Origin: Bacillus sp. WMMC1349
Lineage (GTDB): Bacteria; Bacillota; Bacilli; Bacillales; Bacillaceae
Length of the DNA: 64,000 bases
Direction: 5' to 3'
NCBI RefSeq assembly: GCF_013155385.1
Contig: NZ_JABJUQ010000007.1
Coordinates: forward strand, 912,001-976,000
Part shown: positions 17,741 through 26,658 of the stretch, one piece after another
Layout of the letters: every line of letters begins with the position of its first letter
Position numbering within the stretch: position 1 is the first letter of the stretch
Made by a program: the position numbers and the translations under genes
Notes under the pieces: generated by a model
Told to the model about the DNA's origin: nothing
What the model saw: only the letters and a program-made list of their open reading frames with translations
Database searches by the model: none

Positions 17741-17931
17741 TAAGTTTTTGAATGTGGTTTTTCACCTTTTTACACATGAAACAGCATTGCCCAGAATAAA
17801 GATGGGAAATTTGCTCGCTATCCGCGAGCCATCTCGGAGCTTGTCCCTTGCCCCTGCGGGGTTTCGCCTGATCATGGTGATAAAACTTCATCCACACTAC
17901 TTTCAGAACACCCTTTTTCATTTTGGTTAAA
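17741..17931. repeat. dispersed GC-rich palindromic repeat, copy A (degenerate)
   Basis: The core GGAAATTTGCTCGC then CCGCGAGCC..TCGGAGCTTGTCCCTTGC matches copies B-G with many substitutions. The right end, ACACTACTTTCAGAACACCC, is the reverse complement of the left end of other copies, so this copy is rearranged. Confidence 0.7.
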
Positions 17932-17936
17932 ATAAT

Positions 17937-17978
17937 AAAAACGGCATTGGAGGATTTATTCCTTTCAATGCCGTTTAG
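17937..17978 (-). terminator. terminator after yhcQ
   Basis: ACGGCATTG (17941-17949) pairs with CAATGCCGT (17966-17974), with an A4 tract on the plus strand that is a T tract for the minus-strand yhcQ transcript. Confidence 0.8.
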
Positions 17979-17982
17979 CTAG

Positions 17983-18642
17983 TTAATGAATTGGTCCTTG
18001 ACCCATTCCTTTGTTTAACGGGATTTGTGTTTGCGATTGCCCAACTGCCGGTGCAAAAGTGGAAAGCATGATTTCCATGTCCCGTGAAGAAAGCTGTGGA
18101 ACTTGGTAATAGCCACGTTTGTTTTGGTAAAGAAAAATTTCGTAGGCCATTTCGATATAATTTGGAATTTGATCGGCCAACACTCTTCGGCAGACAGGAT
18201 TTGTTACCTCAGGAGCTGCCATAGCAAGGGAAGAAGCTCCGGTTTTAATTAATGAAAGCATATAGCTGCTAATACATGCATCATCAATACCTGTCACTGC
18301 TTGATTTGGTTTCTTAGGTTGGGATTGTTTTAAGCCGTATACAAATTCCCTGTCTTCTTTCATCATATAAGTTGCCGTTTCCTGGCTAGGCTTTCGCCCA
18401 GTACGGAAACTCTCTGTCGTAATATTATACTGTGACATAATAAATTGACGCTGTCTTTCCAATATACCGATTAGCTCAGGATCTTGGATTTGCTGTCTAA
18501 ACATCAAATATTGATCAAGAATACCAATCATTCCTGACAATACTTCATGCATGTCAAAAACTTCATGACCGCCATGATTCAAATGTTGTAATGCTTCATT
18601 CCCTTGATTTATTTGCATTTTTTGTTGATTTTGTTGATCCAT
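17983..18642 (-). CDS. yhcQ: spore coat protein F-like YhcQ
   Basis: The protein is 219 residues. A Gln-rich N-terminus is followed by two helical segments of the CotF family, one near residues 25-85 and the other near 115-180, with HEVLSGMIGILDQYLMFRQ and ACISSYMLSLIKTGASSLA. B. subtilis YhcQ (217 residues) is a spore protein. AAGGAGGAGATGTG precedes the ATG. It should be packaged in or on the spore. Start and length agree with the family. Confidence 0.9.
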   Translation of the reverse strand: MDQQNQQKMQINQGNEALQHLNHGGHEVFDMHEVLSGMIGILDQYLMFRQQIQDPELIGILERQRQFIMSQYNITTESFRTGRKPSQETATYMMKEDREFVYGLKQSQPKKPNQAVTGIDDACISSYMLSLIKTGASSLAMAAPEVTNPVCRRVLADQIPNYIEMAYEIFLYQNKRGYYQVPQLSSRDMEIMLSTFAPAVGQSQTQIPLNKGMGQGPIH

Positions 18643-19042
18643 TCACATCTCCTCCTTCAATTTGGTTCAATCTTTATAGTTTGTTTATCTTTATGTTTTT
18701 ATTCAAAAAAAGAACGGATCCAATAAATTGTATTTAAAGGGTTTTTATATCATCCGTCGAATACTTGGTTAGATGTCCTTCATATTTTTGACCTTGTTTT
18801 TTCTATTATACATATCTGTCGGATGCCGAATTCTTGGAAGACTGAAAAGAAAAAATGGTAAGCAGGTCGGTGGAAGGATGTTGAAGGGTAGGTATACTTT
18901 GTTAGCATATTTTGTTGCCTCTGCGTGACATGTGAAAGACTCTTCCTCCAGAATATATTAGCCGTCGATCCCATCTATATTTCGTGAATAGTAGTAGGTG
19001 TTTCCACTTTTGCATTTTGAACTTGGAAAAAGGAGGACTTTT
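18643..19042. other. divergent intergenic region between yhcQ and a sensor kinase
   Basis: No gene is supported. CGTCGAA near 18755-18761 is one base from the Spo0A box core TGTCGAA, and a related GCCGAATTCTTGG motif occurs about 65 nt later. Neither is strong enough to call an operator. Confidence 0.4.
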
Positions 19043-21058
19043 ATGCTAGTCTCAAGTGAAATGATTGAAAAAATGTCAGAATTGTTTACCCAAAACGTAA
19101 AATCGGATGTGTCCAAAAAAATCCAGCAACTAAGTGAATTTTATAAAATGGATGACATCTATCTTTCGTTAGTTGATCAATATTTATTTCCGTGTCTGAT
19201 CTTGAATGATAAGGGGGAAATTGTAGCTTCTTCAAAAAATGCGGGTCAATATGTAAAGAACGAAAAAGGAAACATAGATCATATTCTCCCTTCTGGATTG
19301 TCTTTTCCTATCAACACAGCTATACAGCGGTTACGAAATGGAAAAAGAGAAGTTGTATTTAAAAATCTACCCGTTTATTTAGGTGGAAGGCTTTTTCTAA
19401 TTAATTTAAAATTAATCCGTTTTTTTCGTCAATATCAAAAACTTTATGTGCTTTTTATTGAAAATAAACAAAAAGCTGAAGAAAAAAGGTTGATCCTATC
19501 AGAAAATAGCGTTAATCAAACGAATGATGCGATTCAAACCCTTTGCCGGAAGATAAAGGAACTTGAAGTATCTAATCAAAAACTCACCCGTAAAAATCAG
19601 CAACTCCTTCGGTCAAACAGAGAATTAAGGACAATCAATGAGAAATTTGAAAAAAAAATAGGCGAGTTAACGGAAATTAAAAGTGATATGTACAGCCTTT
19701 TGGATCAGACAAATGTTGCAGCCTTATTTTTGGATCAACATTTGAATGTGAAATATTTAACACCAGAGGCAACAAAGCTTTTTAGACTAAAGAAATCAGA
19801 AATTGCTGGATCAATTCATGTATTAACAAGCCATCTCAAGTATGACGAATTTGTTCAAGATTTGAAAAGGGTACTTTGTGAAAGAGAAACCGTACATAAG
19901 GAACTTGAGTCATTAAACGGTGATTGGTATGCTGTCGAAATGACACCGTATTATACTAACGAGGTTATAAAAGGAATTATTGTCACGTTTTTTAATATGA
20001 CTGAGTTAAAATTGACAAATGAAGCGTTACATATTAGCTCACAAGTGGTGGATCAAAGTCCAACAAATATTTTAATTGCTTCCACCAGCGGGAATGTGCA
20101 ATATGTAAATAAACGTTTTTGTGAGATGATTGGTAAAGAAGAGTTTGAAATTATTGGTGAAAACGTATTTACATTCAATGAAAAACATCGTGTTTGCAGT
20201 GAATTATCTGTTCATTGGCAAGATGTTGTAAAGAATAAAGCGTGGTCAGGAGAGCTCCATTATCAGGATGATGAAGGAGTTGACATGTGGGAACAAGTTT
20301 CACTGATTCCTGTGGAAGATCACACGGGGACCGTTCAACAGGTGATGAGAATTTCAGAAGACATTACAAATCAGAAACGTTCTGAAAAAATGTTAATGAA
20401 ATCGGAGATGTTATCAGCTATTGGGCAACTTGCTGCAGGCATTGCCCATGAAATTCGCAATCCGCTTACATCTTTAAAAGGGTTTTTACAGCTCATGATA
20501 CAAACTAAAAAATACCAGAAAGATTACGCGGAAGTGATGATGTCTGAATTTATAAGACTTGAATCGATTATCAATGAATTTCTTGTTTTAGCAAAAACGA
20601 AATCAGCTACTTTTGATTTGGTGCAAGTGAATACAATTATTGAAGATGTTTGTATGATTCTGGAATCCCAGGCATCTCTTAAAAATGTGCAAATTAAGAA
20701 AACGTTATGTGAGAAACTTCCCGAAATTCATGCTGTTTCAAATGAATTAAAGCAGGTGTTTCTTAACATTTTAAAAAATGCGTTTGAGGCGATGGAACAT
20801 ACTGAAGGTGTCATCTCAATCGAATCGTATCAGGAAAATGGCAAAGTTGTCATTATTTTTGAGGATCAAGGAAAAGGAATTCCGAAAGAAGTGCTTAAAA
20901 AACTGGGAGAACCATTTTACACAACGAAGGACAAAGGAACAGGTCTTGGTTTAATGGTTACTTTTAAAATTATTGAGAACCATGGAGGACATATTCATTT
21001 TCAAAGTGAAGAAGGAAAAGGTACACAAGTTAAGTTAGAACTTCCGATTAAAGAATGA
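19043..21058 (+). CDS. orphan PAS-domain sensor histidine kinase
   Basis: The protein is 671 residues and soluble, with no transmembrane helix. An N-terminal PAS-like domain (about 25-150), a coiled coil (about 170-220) and two further PAS domains (about 220-330 and 335-450, the second with a PAC motif) precede the HisKA H-box GIAHEIRNPLTSLKGF (His469) and an HATPase domain with GKGIPKEVLKKLGEPFYTTK and GTGLGLMV. No response regulator is adjacent, and the layout matches phosphorelay kinases of the KinA/KinE type, so feeding Spo0F is a reasonable guess. ATG 19043 follows AAAGGAGG. Confidence 0.85.
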   Translation: MLVSSEMIEKMSELFTQNVKSDVSKKIQQLSEFYKMDDIYLSLVDQYLFPCLILNDKGEIVASSKNAGQYVKNEKGNIDHILPSGLSFPINTAIQRLRNGKREVVFKNLPVYLGGRLFLINLKLIRFFRQYQKLYVLFIENKQKAEEKRLILSENSVNQTNDAIQTLCRKIKELEVSNQKLTRKNQQLLRSNRELRTINEKFEKKIGELTEIKSDMYSLLDQTNVAALFLDQHLNVKYLTPEATKLFRLKKSEIAGSIHVLTSHLKYDEFVQDLKRVLCERETVHKELESLNGDWYAVEMTPYYTNEVIKGIIVTFFNMTELKLTNEALHISSQVVDQSPTNILIASTSGNVQYVNKRFCEMIGKEEFEIIGENVFTFNEKHRVCSELSVHWQDVVKNKAWSGELHYQDDEGVDMWEQVSLIPVEDHTGTVQQVMRISEDITNQKRSEKMLMKSEMLSAIGQLAAGIAHEIRNPLTSLKGFLQLMIQTKKYQKDYAEVMMSEFIRLESIINEFLVLAKTKSATFDLVQVNTIIEDVCMILESQASLKNVQIKKTLCEKLPEIHAVSNELKQVFLNILKNAFEAMEHTEGVISIESYQENGKVVIIFEDQGKGIPKEVLKKLGEPFYTTKDKGTGLGLMVTFKIIENHGGHIHFQSEEGKGTQVKLELPIKE

Positions 21059-21087
21059 GAATGGCAATTTTTATGCCATTCTTTTTG
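21058..21087 (+). terminator. terminator after the histidine kinase
   Basis: AGAATGGCA (21058-21066) pairs with TGCCATTCT (21074-21082), followed by T5; the stem starts at the stop codon. Confidence 0.82.
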
Positions 21088-21183
21088 TTTTTCTAATATA
21101 TGAATATATGCACATTGTTTGTTTTTGGTGGATTAATAGTATAAAATTTACATATCAATATTTATCTGAGGAGGGGTATTGTG

Positions 21184-21204
21184 ATGTTAAAAAACAAAAT
21201 TTAG
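21184..21204 (+). CDS. possible 6-residue leader peptide upstream of an MFS gene
   Basis: GAGGAGGGG (21168-21176) is followed at ideal spacing by ATG and a six-codon frame reading MLKNKI then TAG at 21202-21204. It is 89 nt before the ATG of the exporter gene. The strong ribosome binding site on such a short frame suggests a translated leader, as in attenuated drug-efflux genes, but a truncated old gene start is equally possible. Confidence 0.4.
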   Translation: MLKNKI

Positions 21205-21292
21205 GGTGTGCCAAACAACCATAGACTTATTCTCATACCAGACAACTTTTAGCATAAAGCGAACTTATCAATTTTTAAGTACGGAGGGTGTC

Positions 21293-22459
21293 ATGCAAAA
21301 AGTACTTCTTCTCACTATAGGAATGTTTACACTAGGTTTTGATGCCTATGTCGTAGCAGGTCTACTACCAGATATCAGTACAACTTTTCATATCAATGAC
21401 TCACAAGCGGGACAAGCTGTAAGTGTTTTTACGCTCTTTTATGCCTTAGCAGCTCCTATTTTTGCAACAATATTGGCTGGAAAACCTGTACGTAAAGTGT
21501 TGTTGTTTGCGCTTGGTTTATTCACCATTGCCAATGGGCTAAGTGCTTTATCACCGAATTTTACTATTCTTCTTGTATCTCGAGCAGTAGCAGGTATTGG
21601 AGCAGGACTTTATTCACCTTTAGCAGCCGCAGCCGCTGCCGCCCTTGTATCTCAAGAAAAAAGAGGCCGGGCGCTGGGAATGATCCTTGGCGGTATGAGC
21701 ATGGGAACAGTCATAGGAGTTCCTGTGGGATTGATGATTGCAAAACATTTAAGTTGGCAAGGAACATTAGGTTTAATTAGTGTGATTGGTTTTGTTGCTA
21801 TGCTTGGAATCGTCATCTGGTTCCCTCATCTTGCAGCTTCTGCTCCACCTTCATTACGAGAAAGACTTAAAATGATGACCAATAAACGGGTGTCAATTAT
21901 TGTAGGTATTACGTTTATGACGAGTGTTGCCAGCCTCGGTTTATATACTTATGTAGCATCTATCTTACAAAACTTGGCATCAATCAATGAAATAACACCT
22001 TATTTATGGGTGTGGGGAGTCGGTGGAATTATTGGAAGCTTTTCAATTGGCACTTTAATTGACCGTACTGGACGGCCAGCTTTGCTAATGGCATCAATTC
22101 TAGCTATTTTAGCAATCGCTTTATTTAGTTTGCCATTTACAATTCATATTTCTATATTAGGCTTTTTACCTTTTCTATTATGGGGTGCAACGGGATGGGC
22201 TTCACAAGCTCCTCAACAGCACTTATTATTAGAAGCACAGCCTCAACACGGTGCTGCTGCTGTCGCTTTAAATAGTTCGGCTAACTATCTAGGGAGTGCA
22301 GTCGGTTCATCACTGGGAGGTCTTGCTATGCTAACAGGACTAGCACCTTCTGAATTGCCTTTTGCTGGTGCAGTTTTAGTTGTACTGGCATTTGCAGCAC
22401 AATTACTAGGCTTAGTTAAAAACAGAGAGAAATGCAATAGGAAAGAGTTTAAAATATAA
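21293..22459 (+). CDS. 12-TMS major facilitator exporter (DHA1, Bcr/AraJ-like)
   Basis: The protein is 388 residues with about 12 hydrophobic helices. TLGFDAYVVAGLLPDIS in helix 1, the loop motif GKPVRKVLLFALGLF and the helix 4-5 stretch SRAVAGIGAGLYSPLAAA are typical of proton-driven DHA1 exporters related to chloramphenicol and purine or arabinose efflux proteins. ATG 21293 follows CGGAGGG; a longer in-frame start is poor and hydrophilic. It stands alone with an unusual short leader frame upstream. I do not recall it here in B. subtilis, so it is probably acquired. Substrate unknown. Confidence 0.82.
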   Translation: MQKVLLLTIGMFTLGFDAYVVAGLLPDISTTFHINDSQAGQAVSVFTLFYALAAPIFATILAGKPVRKVLLFALGLFTIANGLSALSPNFTILLVSRAVAGIGAGLYSPLAAAAAAALVSQEKRGRALGMILGGMSMGTVIGVPVGLMIAKHLSWQGTLGLISVIGFVAMLGIVIWFPHLAASAPPSLRERLKMMTNKRVSIIVGITFMTSVASLGLYTYVASILQNLASINEITPYLWVWGVGGIIGSFSIGTLIDRTGRPALLMASILAILAIALFSLPFTIHISILGFLPFLLWGATGWASQAPQQHLLLEAQPQHGAAAVALNSSANYLGSAVGSSLGGLAMLTGLAPSELPFAGAVLVVLAFAAQLLGLVKNREKCNRKEFKI

Positions 22460-22542
22460 TAAAAAATCAGTAACAGGTTTTTCTTTTTTAAGACCTCGAC
22501 AAAGTACATGTCGAGCCGCCAACTCCTTTTATAGATAAAATC

Positions 22543-22590
22543 AGCAAGTGGAGAAACACAATACATATTTCTTCACTTGCTTTATTTTTC
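22543..22590. terminator. bidirectional terminator, first copy of a repeated hairpin module
   Basis: AGCAAGTGGAGAAAC and ATTTCTTCACTTGCT form a long stem followed by a T-rich tract. It separates the MFS gene from converging yhcT. Nearly the same hairpin recurs at 51827-51875. Confidence 0.82.
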
Positions 22591-22593
22591 GGA

Positions 22594-23514
22594 CTAGATT
22601 TTTACGTTTCTAAACAATGTCTCGGTCGCCGCTTTTAAATCGTCTGGCATAGGTGCTTTGACGACCAGTTTTTCTCCTGTGATCGGATGAGTGACTCTAA
22701 TTTTTGCAGCATGCAATGCTTGTCTTTGAAAAAGTTTTGTTGAACCTCCGTATAGTGTATCTCCTAATAAAGGATGACCAAGGTTTGCAAGATGAACACG
22801 GATTTGATGGGTTCTTCCTGTTTCAAGCTGAAGTTCACATAAAGAAATGTTATTTTTCTGTTGGTAGCTTTTTATAACATAATGGGTAATGGCTGACTTA
22901 CCGGTTGGAGAAACCCTTCTTCTGACAGGGTGGTGCCTGTCCCTACCGATGGCATGATTGATTGTCCCTGTTTGTTTTTTAAATTTACCTTTGGCGATGG
23001 CAATATATGTTCTCGATAACTCTTTTCTTTCAAGCTGCTCATCTAAAATGATCTGGGCAAGGCGATGTTTTGCAAATACGACTGCACCACTTGTGTCTTT
23101 ATCAAGGCGATGAATATGCCGGACTTTTCGTTTTTCCCCATTTGCTTGATAATAAAATGCAATGATGTTGCTTAATGTTCCTGTCTGTCCTTTGTCATTT
23201 GGGTGTGTTGCGATACCAGGCGGTTTATTGACAATAAGTATATGTTCGTCCTCAAACAACACGGAACATTCGCCATATTCAGGAATAATGTCGCTTTCTT
23301 CATTTTCCCTAAGGTCGATTTCAATTGTATCCCCACTTTTTAATAGTAAGTTTTGGGTTTCCGTTTTTTGGTTTATTGTTATTTTTTGATGTTGGGTCCA
23401 GTATTGAATGACTGGCTTTGAAGCTTTCGTTGCTTTTTTTAAAAATGAAAACAAATGTTCACGATTATTTTCGTTCTGAAAACGGAATATTAATTTATTA
23501 TTTTGTTGGTGCAT
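22594..23514 (-). CDS. yhcT: RluD-family pseudouridine synthase YhcT
   Basis: The protein is 306 residues. The N-terminal region (about 1-75) resembles an S4-like RNA-binding part. The catalytic domain (about 85-290) has HRLDKDTSGAVVFAK with the catalytic Asp, and the RTHQIRVHLANLGHPLLGDTLYGG segment conserved in RluA/RluD enzymes. It converts uridine to pseudouridine in RNA. The RNA target of YhcT is not known to me. AAAGGAG precedes the ATG. B. subtilis YhcT is of similar length and yhcU lies divergently beside it, as here. Confidence 0.92.
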   Translation of the reverse strand: MHQQNNKLIFRFQNENNREHLFSFLKKATKASKPVIQYWTQHQKITINQKTETQNLLLKSGDTIEIDLRENEESDIIPEYGECSVLFEDEHILIVNKPPGIATHPNDKGQTGTLSNIIAFYYQANGEKRKVRHIHRLDKDTSGAVVFAKHRLAQIILDEQLERKELSRTYIAIAKGKFKKQTGTINHAIGRDRHHPVRRRVSPTGKSAITHYVIKSYQQKNNISLCELQLETGRTHQIRVHLANLGHPLLGDTLYGGSTKLFQRQALHAAKIRVTHPITGEKLVVKAPMPDDLKAATETLFRNVKI

Positions 23515-23629
23515 TTTAACTACTCCTTTCTGTAAAAAGCGATTCAGCCATAAGGAAACACTTACCTTTACTGCCCTGTATTTTTGTATGATATTCTGTT
23601 TGAAGAGATTACAGTAAAGGGTGATATGT

Positions 23630-23977
23630 GTGCGTATTGTTAAAGCAGCAACAGAAGAACAGGAAATTTATATTGAGGAACTTGCTTCTGATCTTTACCA
23701 AGTGTTTTCAACTTATTTTAATGACCAAAAAATTGCTGAGTTGAAACAGATAGGCACTCTTGATTTTAAAGAATTGGATTACAATGGAACGTTGGATGAA
23801 GCATTTCAGATTATAACTAGCCTTCAAATTATACACACATTATTAACACAGTCAACTCGTCAATGGGGATTAAAAGATCGCCATCTTTTCGATAAAAATT
23901 GTCATAAGTTAAATGAATGTGGCCTGAACTTTCCTTTAAGATCTGCTGATTTCTACATGGACAGTCAAGTCATGTAA
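23630..23977 (+). CDS. yhcU: YhcU, DUF5365-type conserved protein
   Basis: The protein is 115 residues, soluble, with no known function. It starts RIVKAATEEQEIYIEELASDLY and ends with MDSQVM. GTG 23630 is 9 nt after AAAGG; the GTG three codons upstream abuts the same site and is less likely. The divergent position to yhcT matches B. subtilis. It is specific to Bacillus and relatives as far as I know. Confidence 0.8.
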   Translation: MRIVKAATEEQEIYIEELASDLYQVFSTYFNDQKIAELKQIGTLDFKELDYNGTLDEAFQIITSLQIIHTLLTQSTRQWGLKDRHLFDKNCHKLNECGLNFPLRSADFYMDSQVM

Positions 23978-23994
23978 GATTGTCCGTCTCCTTC

Positions 23995-24092
23995 GTTAGT
24001 ATCTTCATTATTGTACATACTAACAGGGAGTGCGTCTATTGTTGTCTTGTTGCCCTACCTTAGTTCATCAGTTGAGTTGATACTGATGAACT
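23995..24092. repeat. two consecutive perfect inverted repeats
   Basis: GTTAGTAT (23995-24002) pairs with ATACTAAC (24017-24024). AGTTCATCAGT (24062-24072) pairs with ACTGATGAACT (24082-24092). Neither has a T tract, so they are not classical terminators. They lie between yhcU and yhcW, where B. subtilis has yhcV. Confidence 0.6.
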
Positions 24093-24158
24093 TGCTTGGG
24101 GGTGCTAGGAAGGATACGATAAATGTGCAAAAAGGCAAAAGGAGTTGGACATAGCGGA

Positions 24159-24815
24159 ATGATAAAAGCGATAATCTTTGATTTTGATGGTCTGATTTTA
24201 GATACAGAAACCCATGATTATGAAGTGCTTCAAGAGATCTTTCAAGAGCATGGCTCAGATCTGCCAATGTCTGTTTGGGGGAAAGTGATTGGGACGGCTG
24301 CCGGATTTGAGCCATTTTCTTATTTAGAAGAACAATTACAAACCAAGTTGGATCATGATGTACTAACAAATACTCGAAAAGAACGTTTTTTGAAAAGAAT
24401 GGAAAATGAAAACCCGCGAGCCGGGGTTGAAGCTTACATAACAGCGGCAAAAGAGCTTGACTTAAAAATCGGTCTGGCCTCAAGTTCAGATTATAAGTGG
24501 GTCACACAACATTTAAAGCAAATTGGGCTTTATGATGATTTTGAGTGTATTAAAACAGCTGATGATGTAAAAGAAGTCAAACCTAATCCAGAGCTTTATT
24601 TGCAGGCTGCTGCTTGTTTAGCCGTAAAACCTGAGGAATGTCTTGCATTTGAAGACTCTGTTAATGGTTCAATAGCGGCGAAACGTGCAGGAATGAAATG
24701 TGTCATTGTTCCGAATAAGGTCACAAAAAGCCTGTTATTTGAACAATATGACCATCGCTTAGAATCCATGGCAGAAATGGAATTTGAACAACTGATTCAG
24801 AAAGTCTCTCAGTAA
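24159..24815 (+). CDS. yhcW: HAD-superfamily phosphatase YhcW
   Basis: The protein is 218 residues. HAD motif I DFDGLILDT (Asp nucleophiles near residues 8 and 10), motif II SSSDY, and motif IV FEDSVNGSIAAKRAGM are all present, with a small helical cap between them as in beta-phosphoglucomutase-like phosphatases. The homologous protein begins at ATG 24159. An in-frame ATG at 24123 has a better-spaced AGGAAGGA (24107-24114), so a 12-residue extension is possible. Substrate unknown, probably a small phosphorylated metabolite. Confidence 0.88.
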   Translation: MIKAIIFDFDGLILDTETHDYEVLQEIFQEHGSDLPMSVWGKVIGTAAGFEPFSYLEEQLQTKLDHDVLTNTRKERFLKRMENENPRAGVEAYITAAKELDLKIGLASSSDYKWVTQHLKQIGLYDDFECIKTADDVKEVKPNPELYLQAAACLAVKPEECLAFEDSVNGSIAAKRAGMKCVIVPNKVTKSLLFEQYDHRLESMAEMEFEQLIQKVSQ

Positions 24816-24825
24816 AGAGAGAAAG

Positions 24826-25006
24826 GGCTGTCCTGAAAGTCGTGTGGCTGAATAAAAATTGGGGAATTTGCTCGCTTTCCGCGGGCGATCCGCGAGCCTC
24901 CTCGGAGCTCGTTCCTTGCTCCTCTTGGGTCTCGCCTGGCTCGCTGTTTCCGCAGGAGTCTCGCAATTCCCCCTGATTTATGTTGAAAAAGGACTTTTTA
25001 GACAGC
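24826..25006 (+). repeat. dispersed GC-rich palindromic repeat, copy B (most complete)
   Basis: It is about 181 bp. It begins GGCTGTCCTGAAAGTCGTGT and ends GGACTTTTTAGACAGC, so the ends are imperfect inverted repeats. Inside, GGGGAATTTGCTCGC near the left and GCAATTCCCC near the right form a second inverted pair, around a GC-rich core with CCGCGGGCGATCCGCGAGCC. It has no coding capacity of its own and behaves like a miniature inverted-repeat element. Confidence 0.88.
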
Positions 25007-25018
25007 TATTTTTCGTAC

Positions 25019-26155
25019 TTATTTTTGGGGCAATAATTCAAAACGAGCACAATCCCAATCCTGACTTGCTTTTAAAGGTGTCGTTTTCTCTTTTTTCCCT
25101 GATTTTAAATTGTAAGAAATGATGTTTCCAATCAGTTGGTGTTTGTCTCTTTTAAACCTTTTAGTTAACGCATAAATGCTGTGATCGTTTATTTTTACAT
25201 CTTCTAGTGAAAAGTCATCATTGCCTGAGAAAACTTTGAATGATCTTTTTTTATGAAATAAATGATCAAAAACGGTTACTTTTCCATTGCTTGAAACAGC
25301 AACAACCTCATCTTTCATTCGTTTTAATTTTGTTGGGAAAAATCCTTTCTCCATTTTGATTTCTCTTTTTGTTTTTAAAGTCTCTTGATCTATCAGTAAT
25401 ATTTTCGATTCTTGGTTTTGTTCTGCTTGGTCATTTACTGCTAGCATAAAGGTTTGTTCATCAAGTACTTGGAACCCGTCTTTTTTATTCAGAAAATAAA
25501 TTTTTTCATTAGGAATCCGTTTTTTTATTTCAGGTTTGTTTGTTTTTGAATTGATGCGTACGATTGACATATGATCATCTTTATTGGTAATGGCATAAAT
25601 CTTTTGACCAACTATTTGTGCGGAAACAATTTCACCACTGATGATTACATGTTTTTTCTTTTTCACCTTGTTGTTCCAATAAACAAGTTCACCATGTAAA
25701 CCTTCACTTGTATTACCAATGTTTATATCATGTAAAACATAATCTCCAGAAGTATTAATAAAAGTTGCGCCTTCATCTTCAGTTGTTTTAGACAAGCTTT
25801 TCTCATTAATCTTGTCAAGTTTTCCAGTTTTATTGTTTATCTTAATATGGTCGTTACTTCTATTTGACGCAAAAAAGGTATAGTCTTGATTAGAGGCAGA
25901 TGAATTCAAATCAGTGTGATCTTTTAATGTGATCTGGTCCTGTATTGCCCCATCTTCCTGATATACTGCAAATTCACTACCGCTGTTTAACATATTAGAA
26001 AAACTAACGATAAAAGTGCCTTTTTTAATGTCTCTTAAAATCATATCCTGATGAGTGCTGATCTTTTCCTTTTGATGTTCGACTGGTTGCTGCTGACAAG
26101 AACATGTGAAAATTAGGATGCTTGATAAAACAAAAAGGGTCTTAAGTCTGTTCAT
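25019..26155 (-). CDS. putative lipoprotein with beta-propeller-like repeats
   Basis: The protein is 378 residues. The signal peptide MNRLKTLFVLSSILIFTCSC carries a lipobox with Cys at 18 or 20. The mature part is hydrophilic, Lys-rich and built of beta-strand-like repeats (for example IVRINSKTNKPEI and ILLIDQETLKTKREI), consistent with a surface-exposed propeller. GGAGGAAAA precedes the ATG. It lies where B. subtilis has other genes between yhcW and glpP, next to repeat copy B, so it may be a lineage-specific insertion. Function unknown. Confidence 0.75.
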   Translation of the reverse strand: MNRLKTLFVLSSILIFTCSCQQQPVEHQKEKISTHQDMILRDIKKGTFIVSFSNMLNSGSEFAVYQEDGAIQDQITLKDHTDLNSSASNQDYTFFASNRSNDHIKINNKTGKLDKINEKSLSKTTEDEGATFINTSGDYVLHDINIGNTSEGLHGELVYWNNKVKKKKHVIISGEIVSAQIVGQKIYAITNKDDHMSIVRINSKTNKPEIKKRIPNEKIYFLNKKDGFQVLDEQTFMLAVNDQAEQNQESKILLIDQETLKTKREIKMEKGFFPTKLKRMKDEVVAVSSNGKVTVFDHLFHKKRSFKVFSGNDDFSLEDVKINDHSIYALTKRFKRDKHQLIGNIISYNLKSGKKEKTTPLKASQDWDCARFELLPQK

Positions 26156-26171
26156 TTTTCCTCCTTATGAT

Positions 26172-26202
26172 GCAAAACAACCGGTTAGACCGGTTGTTGA
26201 TT
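26172..26202 (-). promoter_or_regulatory. perfect inverted repeat just upstream of the lipoprotein gene
   Basis: AACAACCGGT (26174-26183) and ACCGGTTGTT (26187-26196) flank a 3-nt spacer, ending about 10 nt upstream of the lipoprotein gene's ribosome binding site. It could be a repressor operator or an attenuator hairpin in the leader. Confidence 0.6.
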
Positions 26203-26589
26203 TTAAAATGAATGTCCCTAATTTTCGGGAATGAGTTATAAAACTTGCTTGATAACGTTGTTGTAAGACCCATGGTGATAAGTAAGTTTTTTTACTATAA
26301 AATTTTACTATGTTTCTAATATATAGGACAGAAAGCTGTTTGTAAATGACTTATTAGTAATTTTTATTCAGGCATATTGTTATGTAAATTCTTGTTTGTG
26401 TGGACGCAGATTCAAAACGTCAGACGGGCTATCTTGCTTGTCTATGATCGTTAAGTGATTTGATGGGAAATATTGATAATCCTTAGTTTACCACAGGCTG
26501 TCTAAATTTAGAAGAAGCCAGCAATCTTTGTCAATGATGTGACGAAATTTGATTGAAAACGAGAAGAAGGTTCTTTATGATTAAAATGT
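26203..26589. other. intergenic region upstream of glpP
   Basis: No open frame with a ribosome binding site is visible on either strand. It should hold the lipoprotein gene promoter on the minus strand and the glpP promoter near its right end (TATAAT at 26590-26595), but no convincing -35 partner is seen. Confidence 0.4.
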
Positions 26590-26658
26590 TATAATTCGTT
26601 TGTGGTAAAACTCTTCTTTATTAGAGATATAAATGATAGGAAGTGAGGGGGATGAAAC

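Noticed and set aside
17712..17930. Short frames on both strands over repeat copy A
   Set aside because: They cover the repeat and IS fossil, lack ribosome binding sites and are not protein-like.
18750..18765. Spo0A box upstream of the kinase gene
   Set aside because: CGTCGAA differs from TGTCGAA at one position and stands alone; such a match is frequent by chance.
24859..25122. 87-codon frame across repeat copy B
   Set aside because: It is composed of repeat sequence, and the equivalent frames in other copies are not conserved.
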